Part shown: one piece after another, positions 44,212-53,817 of the stretch | Layout of the letters: the number at the start of each line of letters is the position of its first letter | Numbering within the stretch: the first letter of the stretch is position 1 | Assembly (NCBI GenBank): GCA_964496505.1 | Contig: CAZBZV010000010.1 | Span: forward strand, 9,553-73,552 | Source: JAABVY01 sp964496505 | GTDB taxonomy: Bacteria; Zixibacteria; MSB-5A5; JAABVY01 | DNA length: 64,000 bases | Reading direction: 5' to 3' | Program-made: the position numbers and the translations under genes | The notes under the pieces: model-generated | Seen by the model: only the letters and a program-made list of their open reading frames with translations | Databases searched by the model: none | Told to the model about the DNA's origin: nothing

Positions 44212-44464
44212 AAATTCCCTCCTAATCGAAAATTCCCTTCGTAAACCGATCAGATAAAAAGCAAAGAATATGCCGCCCCGAGCATGCGAAAAAAGGAACG
44301 TAACCTGTTGGCTGTTCAAGATTTGCACAGAGGGGTTAATATATTGTCCGGGCATCTCTTAGGCTTTTTGCGAGAACTGTAGAGAGTAATAATGGAATTT
44401 GAGATTCAATATAACTGCAAAGGATGGTTATGAAATCCGATTCACACTTTTTGCAGAGTATGCA

Positions 44465-45634
44465 TTAAACTTTCTCAAATGGGTCAAACAGTTTCTTATA
44501 TTCGGCCATCGCAAAGCGGTCGGTCATGCCGGCGATGTAATCAGCAATCGTTAGCGCCTTATTATCGTTTCTGGCGCGTTTGGCATATTTGGGAGGAAGC
44601 TGGCCGGGATTGTCGAAATAGGCCTCGAAAAGCCCGGTAAGGATTCGACGGGATTTATCGGTCATTCGAATTAACCGCCAATGACGGTACATCTTCTCGA
44701 ACAGGAATTTCTTTAGCTCCAGGTTCTTTTTCCTCAATTCATCCGAAAACTTAAACATCTTCCCGGGCGCTTTGCGGACATCATCAAGGGTCTCTATTTT
44801 ATTCTCATCAAGATTCTTCACAGTGGTATCCAGAAGATCTGAGACCTCGCGATTTATCAAGAGACGTATAACATGATACTGCCGTTTGGAACTCGAGAGA
44901 TCGGGCAGCTCTTTTTCCGATTTCTGGTACACTTCTGCAAAAAGTTCGACAGTCATCAACTCGTCCAGATGAATCACACCCGACCAGATGCCGTCATCGA
45001 CATCATGGCAGTTATATGCTATCTCATCGGCTAAGTCTACAAGCTGCGCCTCAAGCGTGGGATTTTCATTCGGATTGAAAGCGTCTATTTCAGCCAGATC
45101 ATAGTCGGTTTCGTGCTTAACAATACCCTCACGAACTTCGTAACTCAGGTTCAGTCCGGGAAAACCGGGATATCTTCGTTCGATCAGGTCGACCACACGC
45201 AATGACTGGCGGTTGTGGTTGAATCCAAGGCCGGCATGTTTTTGCATTAGCGAATCAAGTATATCCTCGCCGGCATGCCCGAAGGGTGTATGCCCGAGGT
45301 CGTGCGCCAATGCTATCGCCTCGGCAATATCCTCGTTCAGTTTCAGGGCGCGGGCAATCGTGCGTGAAATTTGGGAGACCTCCAATGTGTGGGTCAGCCT
45401 CGTACGGTAATGGTCGCCCTCATGATTTACAAAGACCTGGGTTTTGTATTCCAGCCGACGGAAGGCGGCGGAATGGATTATCCTGTCGCGGTCACGCTGA
45501 AAGCATGTGCGGTAGGGGTGTTCCAGTTCGGGATGCTGCCGTCCCAGCGATTTTTTGCTATGTGCGGCATAGGGCGCGAGGGTTTCCTCCTCCACCCTTT
45601 CGATATTTTCGCGAGTGTTCAGTCGTTCGATCAT
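44465..45634 (-). CDS. dgt: dGTP triphosphohydrolase-like HD-domain protein
   Basis: 389 residues. HD motif: RTRLTHTLEVSQI, then LAHDLGHTPFGHAGE (H111-D112) and LVDLADEIAYNCHDVDD. FQRDRDRIIHSAAFRRLEYKTQVF is the family N-terminus. Hydrolyses dNTPs to nucleosides and triphosphate. It follows the PorV-like gene by 41 bp at the end of a minus-strand run. The gap 44212-44464 shows no clear gene or terminator. Confidence 0.92.
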   Translation of the reverse strand: MIERLNTRENIERVEEETLAPYAAHSKKSLGRQHPELEHPYRTCFQRDRDRIIHSAAFRRLEYKTQVFVNHEGDHYRTRLTHTLEVSQISRTIARALKLNEDIAEAIALAHDLGHTPFGHAGEDILDSLMQKHAGLGFNHNRQSLRVVDLIERRYPGFPGLNLSYEVREGIVKHETDYDLAEIDAFNPNENPTLEAQLVDLADEIAYNCHDVDDGIWSGVIHLDELMTVELFAEVYQKSEKELPDLSSSKRQYHVIRLLINREVSDLLDTTVKNLDENKIETLDDVRKAPGKMFKFSDELRKKNLELKKFLFEKMYRHWRLIRMTDKSRRILTGLFEAYFDNPGQLPPKYAKRARNDNKALTIADYIAGMTDRFAMAEYKKLFDPFEKV

Positions 45635-45675
45635 GGGGGGAATTTAATAAAAAAAACCGAAAGACAAAAGGGTTT

Positions 45676-46488
45676 CTATAGATTTACCGCAAATCCAAAT
45701 GAATGTGTCTCACCCAGATTGCTGTGGCGGTTGATGGCGTAGTCGATCCGAAACTGCTTCCATTTTATGCCGAATCCGCCCGAGGGCAGTGTTGGATTTG
45801 TGATCAGTCCCAGCCTGACAAATAGTATCTCTTCCAATCTGATCTCCTGTCCGAAATGATAGCGCCTGATATCACCCTCACCGCTCAGCTCGAGATTCAA
45901 TACCAGATAATCAAGATTGCGGAGACATAGCCCCAAACGGTATTCGATATCGGTTTTATCCTCGCTTTCCACCAGACGGGGCCGGTTGAGATTGGATAAT
46001 GAGGCATGCAAAACTATATCATCAAACTGAGATGCCATTCCGAGTGAGATGGAATTCATGCTGAGGTCGTTAAAGTCTTCGGCAAAAGATATTCGGTAAT
46101 GCTCCCATCTGACTCCCATTGTCAGATACTTATAGATATCTTTTGAGAATGCCAGCGCAAAACGGTTTTCGGTCATGATATCCGGATTGCCGAAATTGGA
46201 ATAGGCAAAGCCGGTATGCACAAAGCCAAAGTCATGAGCTATTGCCAGATTTATCTGATCCAGTTCCGAGAGACCGTAGAGCATATTATAATCGAAGGCA
46301 ACCGAGGTCCGCTTCACAAAGTCAAGCAAAGCCGGATTGGCATACAAAACCGCGGCATTGTTGTCACGTCCGAGGCAGGTATTTCCCAGAGCGCCCTGCT
46401 GAGGGCAAACCGAATTGAACAAACATCCGGCAAAGATATTCTGCGTCAGAATTAATAACAGGCAAAATGTAAGCGCTACCCGTTTCAT
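45676..46488 (-). CDS. PorV/PorQ-like outer-membrane beta-barrel protein
   Basis: 270 residues from ATG 46488, which overlaps the preceding stop (ATGA) and opens a signal peptide (MKRVALTFCLLLILTQNIFA). GALGNTCLGRDNNAAVLYANPALL is a PorV/PorQ-type opening (small Gly segment, then NPA..L). Amphipathic strands follow to a terminal FGFAVNL, aromatic-hydrophobic as expected for a barrel end. Probably an outer-membrane partner of the two genes upstream. Confidence 0.72.
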   Translation of the reverse strand: MKRVALTFCLLLILTQNIFAGCLFNSVCPQQGALGNTCLGRDNNAAVLYANPALLDFVKRTSVAFDYNMLYGLSELDQINLAIAHDFGFVHTGFAYSNFGNPDIMTENRFALAFSKDIYKYLTMGVRWEHYRISFAEDFNDLSMNSISLGMASQFDDIVLHASLSNLNRPRLVESEDKTDIEYRLGLCLRNLDYLVLNLELSGEGDIRRYHFGQEIRLEEILFVRLGLITNPTLPSGGFGIKWKQFRIDYAINRHSNLGETHSFGFAVNL

Positions 46489-47315
46489 TGCTTCACCACC
46501 CCGAAGACATATTTCTCCGAATAATCGCATGCGCCGCTCAGGTGCGCCTGAAGGATGTACATTCCCACCTCAAGAAAGCCGCCGTCCGATTTGCGGCCGT
46601 CGTAAGTGTACTCACCGGAGGCAAGCATCTGCTCATCAAAAATCGTGGCCAGCTTCCGTCCTTCGAGAGAGTAGACATCAAGAGTCAGATAGCACTCCCT
46701 CGGCATTTCAATATCGATCCTCAGATACTCGTGCTCACATCCGCATCCGGGATAAATCAACTTGCTTACGAGATTTAATTCAAAATCGGAGGGGAATCCA
46801 CCATGAACCGAGTTAACCCTTCCCGGTGTCGAGCCGGAAATATCCAGGGAGGGATGCCAGTTGGCGCTGTCCCATCCGGGCGAATCGAGTGATACCCGTT
46901 CCCATGATATATTGTCTCCATTGCCAGAATTATACTCCACTGAATCGGCACTCATGCTGTCCGGTGTAAGAAGCAGAATCAGGTCACCGGAATTATTCAA
47001 AGCACGCCACGAGGATACTTCGAATAGACCGCCTTCAAAATCGATATAATATGTCCGGAATGCATCCTCATCCTGACAGAGTACAAAATAGCTTTGCGGT
47101 TCAATGCTAATGCTGTCGATTTCCGAGCATCCCACCAGATCGCATAGCGACCATCCGGAAAGATTGACCGGATCATCCGAAAAGTTATAGACTTCAACCC
47201 ACTCCGATTCAAGCGGATTATCCGGATCGGCCATAAACTCTGTGATCAGAATCTGGCCGCAAAGGCCTTCTGAAAATATTAGCAGTATTACAAATGCAAT
47301 CACTAAGGTGCGCAT
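46485..47315 (-). CDS. Secreted lamin-tail-domain protein with sorting-like C-terminus
   Basis: 276 residues, with a signal peptide (VIAFVILLIFSEGLCG). ILITEFMADPDNPLESEWVEVYNFSDDPVNLSGWSL is the start of an LTD (lamin tail) domain. The C-terminal ~90 residues (LTLDVYSLEGRKLATIF, EVGMYILQAHL, KYVFGVVK) resemble a FlgD/T9SS type A sorting domain. It begins 1 bp after the barrel gene and overlaps the PorV-like gene. Confidence 0.8.
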   Translation of the reverse strand: MRTLVIAFVILLIFSEGLCGQILITEFMADPDNPLESEWVEVYNFSDDPVNLSGWSLCDLVGCSEIDSISIEPQSYFVLCQDEDAFRTYYIDFEGGLFEVSSWRALNNSGDLILLLTPDSMSADSVEYNSGNGDNISWERVSLDSPGWDSANWHPSLDISGSTPGRVNSVHGGFPSDFELNLVSKLIYPGCGCEHEYLRIDIEMPRECYLTLDVYSLEGRKLATIFDEQMLASGEYTYDGRKSDGGFLEVGMYILQAHLSGACDYSEKYVFGVVKQ

Positions 47316-47316
47316 G

Positions 47317-48942
47317 CTACCCGGTCAATAATGTTACCAGCAGATTGAATCGTGCCGAATCAATCAGGTTATACTTCTCTCCTTCTCTGCTGTCCATTAC
47401 CGCTCGAAGATAGATGTGATCTCCGAATTGAATATTTTCGCTCAGGTATAAAAGCCAGTACCCGGGCGAACCGTCAGTCATATCATAATCAATCCGGCTG
47501 AATTTGACAATAGAATTTATCTTATCCGCAATCGGAAATATCCCCTTCAGCTCGGCGCGAATGTAATCACGCCTGCCGTAAGAATAATACACCCGCTTCA
47601 ACTCACCCGAAAGCCGCAGCCTGTTTTTAAGCGATCCTCGATAAAAGATATCCATCCTGAGATGCTGGCGATGGCCATAATCTCCGCCTATGTTATCATC
47701 ACCCCAGAGATATGTTAACTCTGTCTCGAATTGCTTTGACAGTTTAAACCGCTCGGAAATCTTCATCCTGAATTTCTCTTCCTTGCCGGCATCGCTCCAG
47801 TAATTTGCGGAGATAGACGTCTGATGTTTTCCAAAGATATAGTATGACGATCTGGCCCAGACGCCCCATTCGCCATTCTGGCGGGAGGCATATTTCAGAC
47901 CGGTATTTTCAATCTCAATCGTTTTGTAATCTGAATTTGCGCGTCCAGAGCCGTAAGGATTAATATACCCGAGCGGATAATTCCAGCCTGCAATCGACAT
48001 CTGCCCTTTCTCGAATTTGCGCTTGAGATCAAAACAGTATGCGATATATCTACCGTTGCTTTGAGATATCTCAGATTCGAAATCATATTCTCCCCATTTA
48101 TATTCAAAAGCCGCGCCGAGAATCAGGTCGGAATAAGCTGTGCCGTTCTCGAAGTTCTGTATTTCAAAATAGCTGCCTATAAAACCTGCGTTTAGATTTT
48201 TATATCGATACTCTGTTCCAAGGGCGGCCATCCTCCCGCGTGCATTATCCGATCTGTCATAGGAAAGCATGGCTACAGGCGATAAACTGGATTTATATTG
48301 CAGGCGAATGCCATTGAATTTTCCAAGCTGCGGGAAAAGCGCGGATTTATAGGGTAAGTCCTCTCTTCCAAGAAAATCGGAATGATATCCCAGACTGATT
48401 CCCATACCCCAGCCCGGGTTAAAATTGCCTGCTTCACAATTCAACCTGTTGTGGTCAAAGCGAATATATCTTTTGCGGAAATAGTAATCCTCGCCGGATA
48501 TATCTTTCTCCATTTGCAGGTAATAAACAAAATCTCCTGTATATTTTCCCGAGAGTGTAATTAGCTGCCGTCGGGATTTATCCTGATCGAGGTCATGATA
48601 GATTCGGTAGGAAAAGGCGGATTCCAGTTTCTGAAGCAGCCCCCCGGCATTGGGTTTGTCTATGCTCAAATCGTGAAGCTCAAGATCATCAAGGCTGTCA
48701 CCCAGAATCTCGAGCTCCGGGTACTGCCTGATGATAGCATCCAGAAGGCGCTCATCCTCACGCACCGCCGGATACGGAATGGCGGAGAAAAACTCGTCAA
48801 GAAGCCTGTACTGCTCTTCATCAATCTGGCCCGACTGGAAAAGGTAATCCAGTTCGGACTGCGAGTCGAGAAGATACGTATTTATCAATGCCGGTTTCGC
48901 GACAGATGTGATGAGGAGCAGAAATAAGAGAACCAGTCTCAG
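47317..48942 (-). CDS. Large outer-membrane beta-barrel protein, non-ATG start
   Basis: 541 residues if it begins at the CTG at 48942. A TTG at 48888 is the first conventional start, but the 18 codons before it encode RLVLLFLLLITSVAKPA, an excellent signal peptide, and GGGGGGTGA lies just upstream of the CTG. No ATG, GTG or TTG precedes in frame; a TGA is two codons upstream. The mature N-terminus is helical (DSQSELDYLFQSGQIDEEQYRLLDEFF), then about 400 residues of alternating amphipathic strands. I do not recognise the family. It follows the sigma-54 activator by 13 bp. Confidence 0.75.
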   Translation of the reverse strand: MRLVLLFLLLITSVAKPALINTYLLDSQSELDYLFQSGQIDEEQYRLLDEFFSAIPYPAVREDERLLDAIIRQYPELEILGDSLDDLELHDLSIDKPNAGGLLQKLESAFSYRIYHDLDQDKSRRQLITLSGKYTGDFVYYLQMEKDISGEDYYFRKRYIRFDHNRLNCEAGNFNPGWGMGISLGYHSDFLGREDLPYKSALFPQLGKFNGIRLQYKSSLSPVAMLSYDRSDNARGRMAALGTEYRYKNLNAGFIGSYFEIQNFENGTAYSDLILGAAFEYKWGEYDFESEISQSNGRYIAYCFDLKRKFEKGQMSIAGWNYPLGYINPYGSGRANSDYKTIEIENTGLKYASRQNGEWGVWARSSYYIFGKHQTSISANYWSDAGKEEKFRMKISERFKLSKQFETELTYLWGDDNIGGDYGHRQHLRMDIFYRGSLKNRLRLSGELKRVYYSYGRRDYIRAELKGIFPIADKINSIVKFSRIDYDMTDGSPGYWLLYLSENIQFGDHIYLRAVMDSREGEKYNLIDSARFNLLVTLLTG

Positions 48943-48955
48943 ATTTCACCCCCCG

Positions 48956-50431
48956 TTAGCTTAAACCGTACTCCTTTAACTTACGATACAGCGTCCTCTC
49001 ACCAATTCCAAGATATTGCGCGGCCAGTTTTCTATTCGATGAGGCCGCCTCGAGCGCCCTTTCAATCATTTCCTTTTCCATCTCCTGCAGGGTCTGTACC
49101 TGCGGAGTAACCTCCATCCCCTCATCGCGGGTATTCGCACTCCCAACCGGAGCCTCCCGATGATTCGCCGACTTAACCAGAAGGTCTTTCATCTCAGCCA
49201 CTTCCCGTGCCAGGCTCAGCAGTGCACGGTAAATCATCTCGAAATCCGCCTGCTCGCCGCTCTTGCCGGTCACCACAGGCAAAGAGCGGTTCTGGCGCGC
49301 GGCCTTACGGATGAATTCTTCCACATCATAGGAGGTAATCCGCTTATCGCGGGACAAATAGGATGTGGAATGGATAAAATTTTTCAACTCCCGCACATTC
49401 CCGGGCCAACTATAACGTTCCAGAAGCGTGACAGCATCGGAATCGATTCTAATTTCTCCCAGATCGGGCTTGAGTTCCTGAAGGAAATAAACAGCCAGAG
49501 GGTGAACGTCCTCGGGACGGTTTCGCAACGGCTCGGTATTTATCTGAATCACCGACAGGCGGTAGTAAAGATCGTTTCTGAACTTGCCCTCATCCACAAG
49601 GTCTTTCAGATATTTGTTGGTTGCACAAATTACACGGACATCGACCCTGATCTGCTCATTGCCGCCCACCCTGAAAAAGGTCTTCTGTTCCAACACACGC
49701 AGAAGCCGTGCCTGCAGGTCGAGTTTGAAATCACCTATCTCATCCAGAAATATACTTCCACCGGAGGCAGTCTCGAAATAACCGGCACGCTGTTTATCTG
49801 CACCGGTAAAGGCGCCTTTCTCATGGCCAAAAAGCTCACTTTCCATAACCGATTCGGATATAGCGGCGACATTGACCGATATAAAAGGCTTGCCGCTCCT
49901 GGCCGAATTGGCATGAATCGCCTGCGCCAGGATTTCCTTGCCGGTGCCCGACTCACCGGTAACCAGAACAGTGGCATCGGTGGGAGATATCTGCTTTAGA
50001 ACCGAGGCCATGCGCTTGTGATGTGCCGAGCGTCCGATAATTCCACAGTTATTCAGAATATTTTTGAGCTCAACATTTTCAAGCATCTTCTCCCGCAGAT
50101 TATTAGAAGAATAATCAGGCGGGTAAGCTCCGGAAAGATTCCATGCGCTGAGATCATCATAGATGTTGTTCCCCTCAGGAAGAAAGATCAGGTATAATTC
50201 ACTTAATGGAGATTCTCGGGATAATTTCGATACAATCGGATGGGCATTCTGGCTGATGATCTCCCAGTCCAGAAGGATAAAATCAGGATTGCGGCTTTCC
50301 AGATTATTCAAAAGCAGGTCGAGCTGCTCGAAGACGACGACATTGTAGCCTTCCGGCCAGAGATCACGGTCGCGCCATTCGAAAATCTCAGGCCGCTGGG
50401 ACAAAATCCATATTGAAAAACCATTATCCAT
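48956..50431 (-). CDS. Sigma-54-dependent transcriptional activator with degenerate receiver
   Basis: 491 residues from ATG 50431, which overlaps the RNase R stop. N-terminal ~115 residues resemble a receiver (FILLDWEIIS) but the acidic pair is missing, so phosphorylation is doubtful. The AAA+ domain has Walker A GESGTGKE, the sigma-54 contact loop ELFGHEKGAFTGA, Walker B GGSIFLDEIGD and the R-finger region NDLYYRLSVI. A Fis-type HTH ends the protein (RKLAAQYLGIGERTLYRKLKEYGL). It precedes three envelope genes that it may control. Confidence 0.93.
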   Translation of the reverse strand: MDNGFSIWILSQRPEIFEWRDRDLWPEGYNVVVFEQLDLLLNNLESRNPDFILLDWEIISQNAHPIVSKLSRESPLSELYLIFLPEGNNIYDDLSAWNLSGAYPPDYSSNNLREKMLENVELKNILNNCGIIGRSAHHKRMASVLKQISPTDATVLVTGESGTGKEILAQAIHANSARSGKPFISVNVAAISESVMESELFGHEKGAFTGADKQRAGYFETASGGSIFLDEIGDFKLDLQARLLRVLEQKTFFRVGGNEQIRVDVRVICATNKYLKDLVDEGKFRNDLYYRLSVIQINTEPLRNRPEDVHPLAVYFLQELKPDLGEIRIDSDAVTLLERYSWPGNVRELKNFIHSTSYLSRDKRITSYDVEEFIRKAARQNRSLPVVTGKSGEQADFEMIYRALLSLAREVAEMKDLLVKSANHREAPVGSANTRDEGMEVTPQVQTLQEMEKEMIERALEAASSNRKLAAQYLGIGERTLYRKLKEYGLS

Positions 50432-52604
50432 TTTTCTTTTTCTTGCGCTGTTTTCTGGCTTTCTTTTCCTTTTTGCCTTTGGCCGATTTATCGTTTTCAA
50501 CCAGCTTCAAGTCGATTCTGTAGAATACAAGGTCGACATCAACGATTTGCACGAAAATCTTATCTCCCAGCCGATAGCTTTTCTTTTTGTGACGGCCGCG
50601 AATTTCATACCGCTCCATGTCAACATAGTAATAATCATCCTCCATCAAGGACAAACGCACCATACCCTCTGCGGAGAACTGCATGAGCCTGACAAAAAAT
50701 CCGCCCGAGGTTATACCGGAGATTATACCTTCATAAATATTACCAACCTGTTTGGAAAGATAAAGCACCTGCTTGATTTTGATCGTTTCACGCTCCGCCC
50801 TCTCGGCAATAATCTCCATATCGGTACTGTGCCGCCCGACGCGGTCGAGAAGCTGTGAAACCGAGGCCATGCGTTCGCCCGGATACTTCTTGTTTTTGAT
50901 CTCCGACAGAAGCCGGTGCACCATCAGATCGGGATATCGTCTGATGGGGGATGTGAAATGCAGATAATTTTCGAAGGCCAGCCCGAAATGGCCGATGTTT
51001 TCGCGCTGGTACTGCGCCTTCTTCAGTGATCTTAGAAGAATTTCATTCATCAGGTCCTCTTCGGGCGTATCCTCGAACTGTCGTATGCAGTCTGCCAGAT
51101 GTTTGGGCTTGATCGGATCGGGAAAACTAAAATTGTAGCCAAACGACTTGGCAAATTCCTGAAAAGCATTGATTTTATCCCGATCCGGCCGGTCGTGCAC
51201 GCGGAAGAGTGTAGGCAGACCAAGGCGCACGAAATGAATCGCAACGCATTTGTTGGCCAGAAGCATGAATTCTTCGATCAGCTTATGGCTCTCTTTACGG
51301 GGACGCACCCGTACATCCATCACCTCGCCGCTCTGATCCATAATGACCAAAGGCTCGGGCAGATCGAAGTCTAGGCTTCCCTGCTGAAAACGTCGCTTGC
51401 GGAGCTTTTTGGCAATGGCACGCAGGGGCCCGAGAGCCTCGGCCACCTCTATCGGCACGCCGTTGGTCTCGGCAGTATCGAAATAATCCTGCACCTCGTC
51501 ATAGCTTAAGCGGGCAGAGCTCTTTATAATGGATTTGAATATCTCGAAATTCATCACATTGCCCTTGGGCGTTATTTCCATCTCGCAGGTATAGGTAAGC
51601 CGTTCCTCACCGCCTTTGAGACTGCATATTTCATTGGAAATATGTTCCGGAAGCATGGGCAGCACCCGGTCGACCAGATACACCGAGGTCGCCCTATTAC
51701 GCGCCTCCTTGTCGAGGGCACCGCCCTCGCGTATATAATTTGAGACATCGGCTATATGTACTCCTACCAGATAGTTGCCTTTGCCGTTTTTTCTGAGAGA
51801 AAGGGCATCATCGAAATCCTTGGCATCGGCGGGATCGATGGTAAACGTTACCTGGTCACGGAAATCGCGGCGCTTCTTGATTTCTGCCTGGGTAATGCCA
51901 TATTTGACTTTAGAAGCTTCCCTTAAAACGGGCGCCTGGAATTCCAGAGGAAGCTCATATTTTTTTATTACACTTAAGACATCGACACCGGCCTCATGCG
52001 GAAATCCCAGAACCTCGATAAGTTTACCCTCTGGATTAAGGAACTGATTCTTCCATTCCTTAAGCATAACCGCGACTTTTTGGCCGTCCTTGGGTGAAAG
52101 GCCATGATCAGGCATGATATAAACGTCACGTTTGAATGAGGGATCATCCGGCTCGATATATTCGAAATATTTGGACGAGTGATATGTACCCACGATCGTG
52201 GTGCGAGCGCGTTCGAGAACCTTTACGACTTCGCCCTCGGCCTTCTTGCCGGGAGTTTTGTAGGGCTTGACCCTGACAACGACTTTATCGCCGTTTAAAG
52301 CGGTCTTGGTATCGTTGGCGCGAATATAAATTTCATCCCCGCCGTCATCCGGCATCAAAAAGGCAAAGCCCTTCTGAGTGATCTGGATTTTTCCGACCTT
52401 CAGGCTCATCTTACCCGGAGGGCCAATTCGTCCTCCCCGAATTTTGACCAGCTCGCCATCGGAGATCAAATCCTTTACCATGCGGCGGAACTTGCGGTAC
52501 TGTTTTTCGGGGATTTTCATCTCTTTGGCGAGTTCCCGGGGCCTCACCGGACGGTAATTTTCTTTGGAAACGTAGGCTACTATTTTCTCTGCGGAAATAT
52601 CCAT
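50424..52604 (-). CDS. rnr: Ribonuclease R
   Basis: 726 residues. N-terminal winged helix and cold-shock domains, the RNB catalytic block with DPADAKDFDDALSL, and a C-terminal S1 domain (GNIYEGIISGITSGGFFVRL) followed by a lysine-rich tail. Processive 3'-5' exoribonuclease that degrades structured RNA. It lies 80 bp downstream of mreB. Confidence 0.95.
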   Translation of the reverse strand: MDISAEKIVAYVSKENYRPVRPRELAKEMKIPEKQYRKFRRMVKDLISDGELVKIRGGRIGPPGKMSLKVGKIQITQKGFAFLMPDDGGDEIYIRANDTKTALNGDKVVVRVKPYKTPGKKAEGEVVKVLERARTTIVGTYHSSKYFEYIEPDDPSFKRDVYIMPDHGLSPKDGQKVAVMLKEWKNQFLNPEGKLIEVLGFPHEAGVDVLSVIKKYELPLEFQAPVLREASKVKYGITQAEIKKRRDFRDQVTFTIDPADAKDFDDALSLRKNGKGNYLVGVHIADVSNYIREGGALDKEARNRATSVYLVDRVLPMLPEHISNEICSLKGGEERLTYTCEMEITPKGNVMNFEIFKSIIKSSARLSYDEVQDYFDTAETNGVPIEVAEALGPLRAIAKKLRKRRFQQGSLDFDLPEPLVIMDQSGEVMDVRVRPRKESHKLIEEFMLLANKCVAIHFVRLGLPTLFRVHDRPDRDKINAFQEFAKSFGYNFSFPDPIKPKHLADCIRQFEDTPEEDLMNEILLRSLKKAQYQRENIGHFGLAFENYLHFTSPIRRYPDLMVHRLLSEIKNKKYPGERMASVSQLLDRVGRHSTDMEIIAERAERETIKIKQVLYLSKQVGNIYEGIISGITSGGFFVRLMQFSAEGMVRLSLMEDDYYYVDMERYEIRGRHKKKSYRLGDKIFVQIVDVDLVFYRIDLKLVENDKSAKGKKEKKARKQRKKKKNG

Positions 52605-52684
52605 GTCAAACCCTTTGCTTGAAATTAAGGACAGCAGAATATAAAGTCAAATCAATTCAGGGATTTTTGAGGCGCGCCTGCAGA

Positions 52685-53713
52685 TCAATCATTGCGGGAT
52701 CGAATCAATACTTTACTGAAGGCATTCATATTCTCGAGCACAGTGCCTGTGCCGCGGGCCACACATGTCATCGGATCGTCGGCGACATACACCGGCAGGT
52801 TTGTCTCGTGCCGGATACGTTTGGCAAGCCCGCGCAAAAGGGCGCCGCCGCCGGTGAGCACGATGCCGCGGTCGAGTATATCCGACGCCAGCTCGGGAGG
52901 AGTGGCCTCCAGCGATAAACGCACAGCCTCGATGATAGCTTCAATAGGCTCGGTCAGTGCTTCCCGCACCTGGGCCGAGGATATTTTCATATTCTTGGGT
53001 ACACCCGCCACCAGATCGCGCCCCTTTATCTCAACCGATTCCTCGCGTTCCATTGGAAAGGCCGAGCCGATCTTTATCTTGATTTCCTCGGCGGTAAGTT
53101 CGCCAATCAGCAGATTATAATTCTTCTTGAGATACATCACAATCGATTCGTTAATCTCATCCCCGGCGATACGGATCGATTTATTATTGACTATGCCATA
53201 AAGCGCAATTACCGCAATTTCCGAGGTGCCGCCGCCGATATCTATTATCATTATGCCAGAGGGCTGATCGACTGGAAGGCCCACTCCGATGGCCGCAGCC
53301 ATCGGCTCATGAATCAGATAAACCTCCCGCGCCCCGGCATTTTCGGCCGAGTCACGGACTGCCCTCTTTTCGACCTCGGTGATACCAGAAGGTACCGAGA
53401 TCAGGATACGGGGCTTCATCAGATATTTATGCTTGACGACTTTTTTGATAAATGACGAGAGCATCTTCTCGGTAATTTCGAAATCGGCAATTACGCCGTC
53501 TTTGAGGGGCCGAATGGCTTTGATTTCACCCGGTGTACGTCCCAGCATCTCCTTGGCCTTTTTACCTATAGCTACAACCTTGCCGGAAGCGGCTTCGACC
53601 GCTACCACCGACGGCTCATTCAAAACAATCCCCTGCCCGTGGACATAAATCAATGTGTTGGCGGTACCGAGATCGATTCCAATATCGTTCGAGAAAAATC
53701 TAAAAAGTGACAT
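52685..53713 (-). CDS. mreB: Rod shape-determining protein MreB
   Basis: 342 residues, typical. DIGIDLGTANTLIYV is phosphate-1, IIDIGGGTSEIAVI phosphate-2, and GIVLTGGGALLRGL the adenosine motif. Actin homologue guiding lateral wall synthesis, so the cell is probably rod-shaped. The usual mreC-mreD-mrdA genes do not follow; rnr does. Confidence 0.96.
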   Translation of the reverse strand: MSLFRFFSNDIGIDLGTANTLIYVHGQGIVLNEPSVVAVEAASGKVVAIGKKAKEMLGRTPGEIKAIRPLKDGVIADFEITEKMLSSFIKKVVKHKYLMKPRILISVPSGITEVEKRAVRDSAENAGAREVYLIHEPMAAAIGVGLPVDQPSGIMIIDIGGGTSEIAVIALYGIVNNKSIRIAGDEINESIVMYLKKNYNLLIGELTAEEIKIKIGSAFPMEREESVEIKGRDLVAGVPKNMKISSAQVREALTEPIEAIIEAVRLSLEATPPELASDILDRGIVLTGGGALLRGLAKRIRHETNLPVYVADDPMTCVARGTGTVLENMNAFSKVLIRSRND

Positions 53714-53817
53714 ATTTTAATCTTTCCTATACAATTAGAAGATTATAGAGACTGATACGCATCATATCAACAAAAAATTTAATTGAATTGTTAAAACTGC
53801 AAAAACTCCCTTTTTAT

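Noticed and set aside
50432..50500. Longer N-terminus for the sigma-54 activator
   Set aside because: The extra residues are Lys/Arg-rich because they overlap the antisense-free Lys-rich 3' end of rnr in another frame; the receiver-like domain begins at the ATG at 50431.
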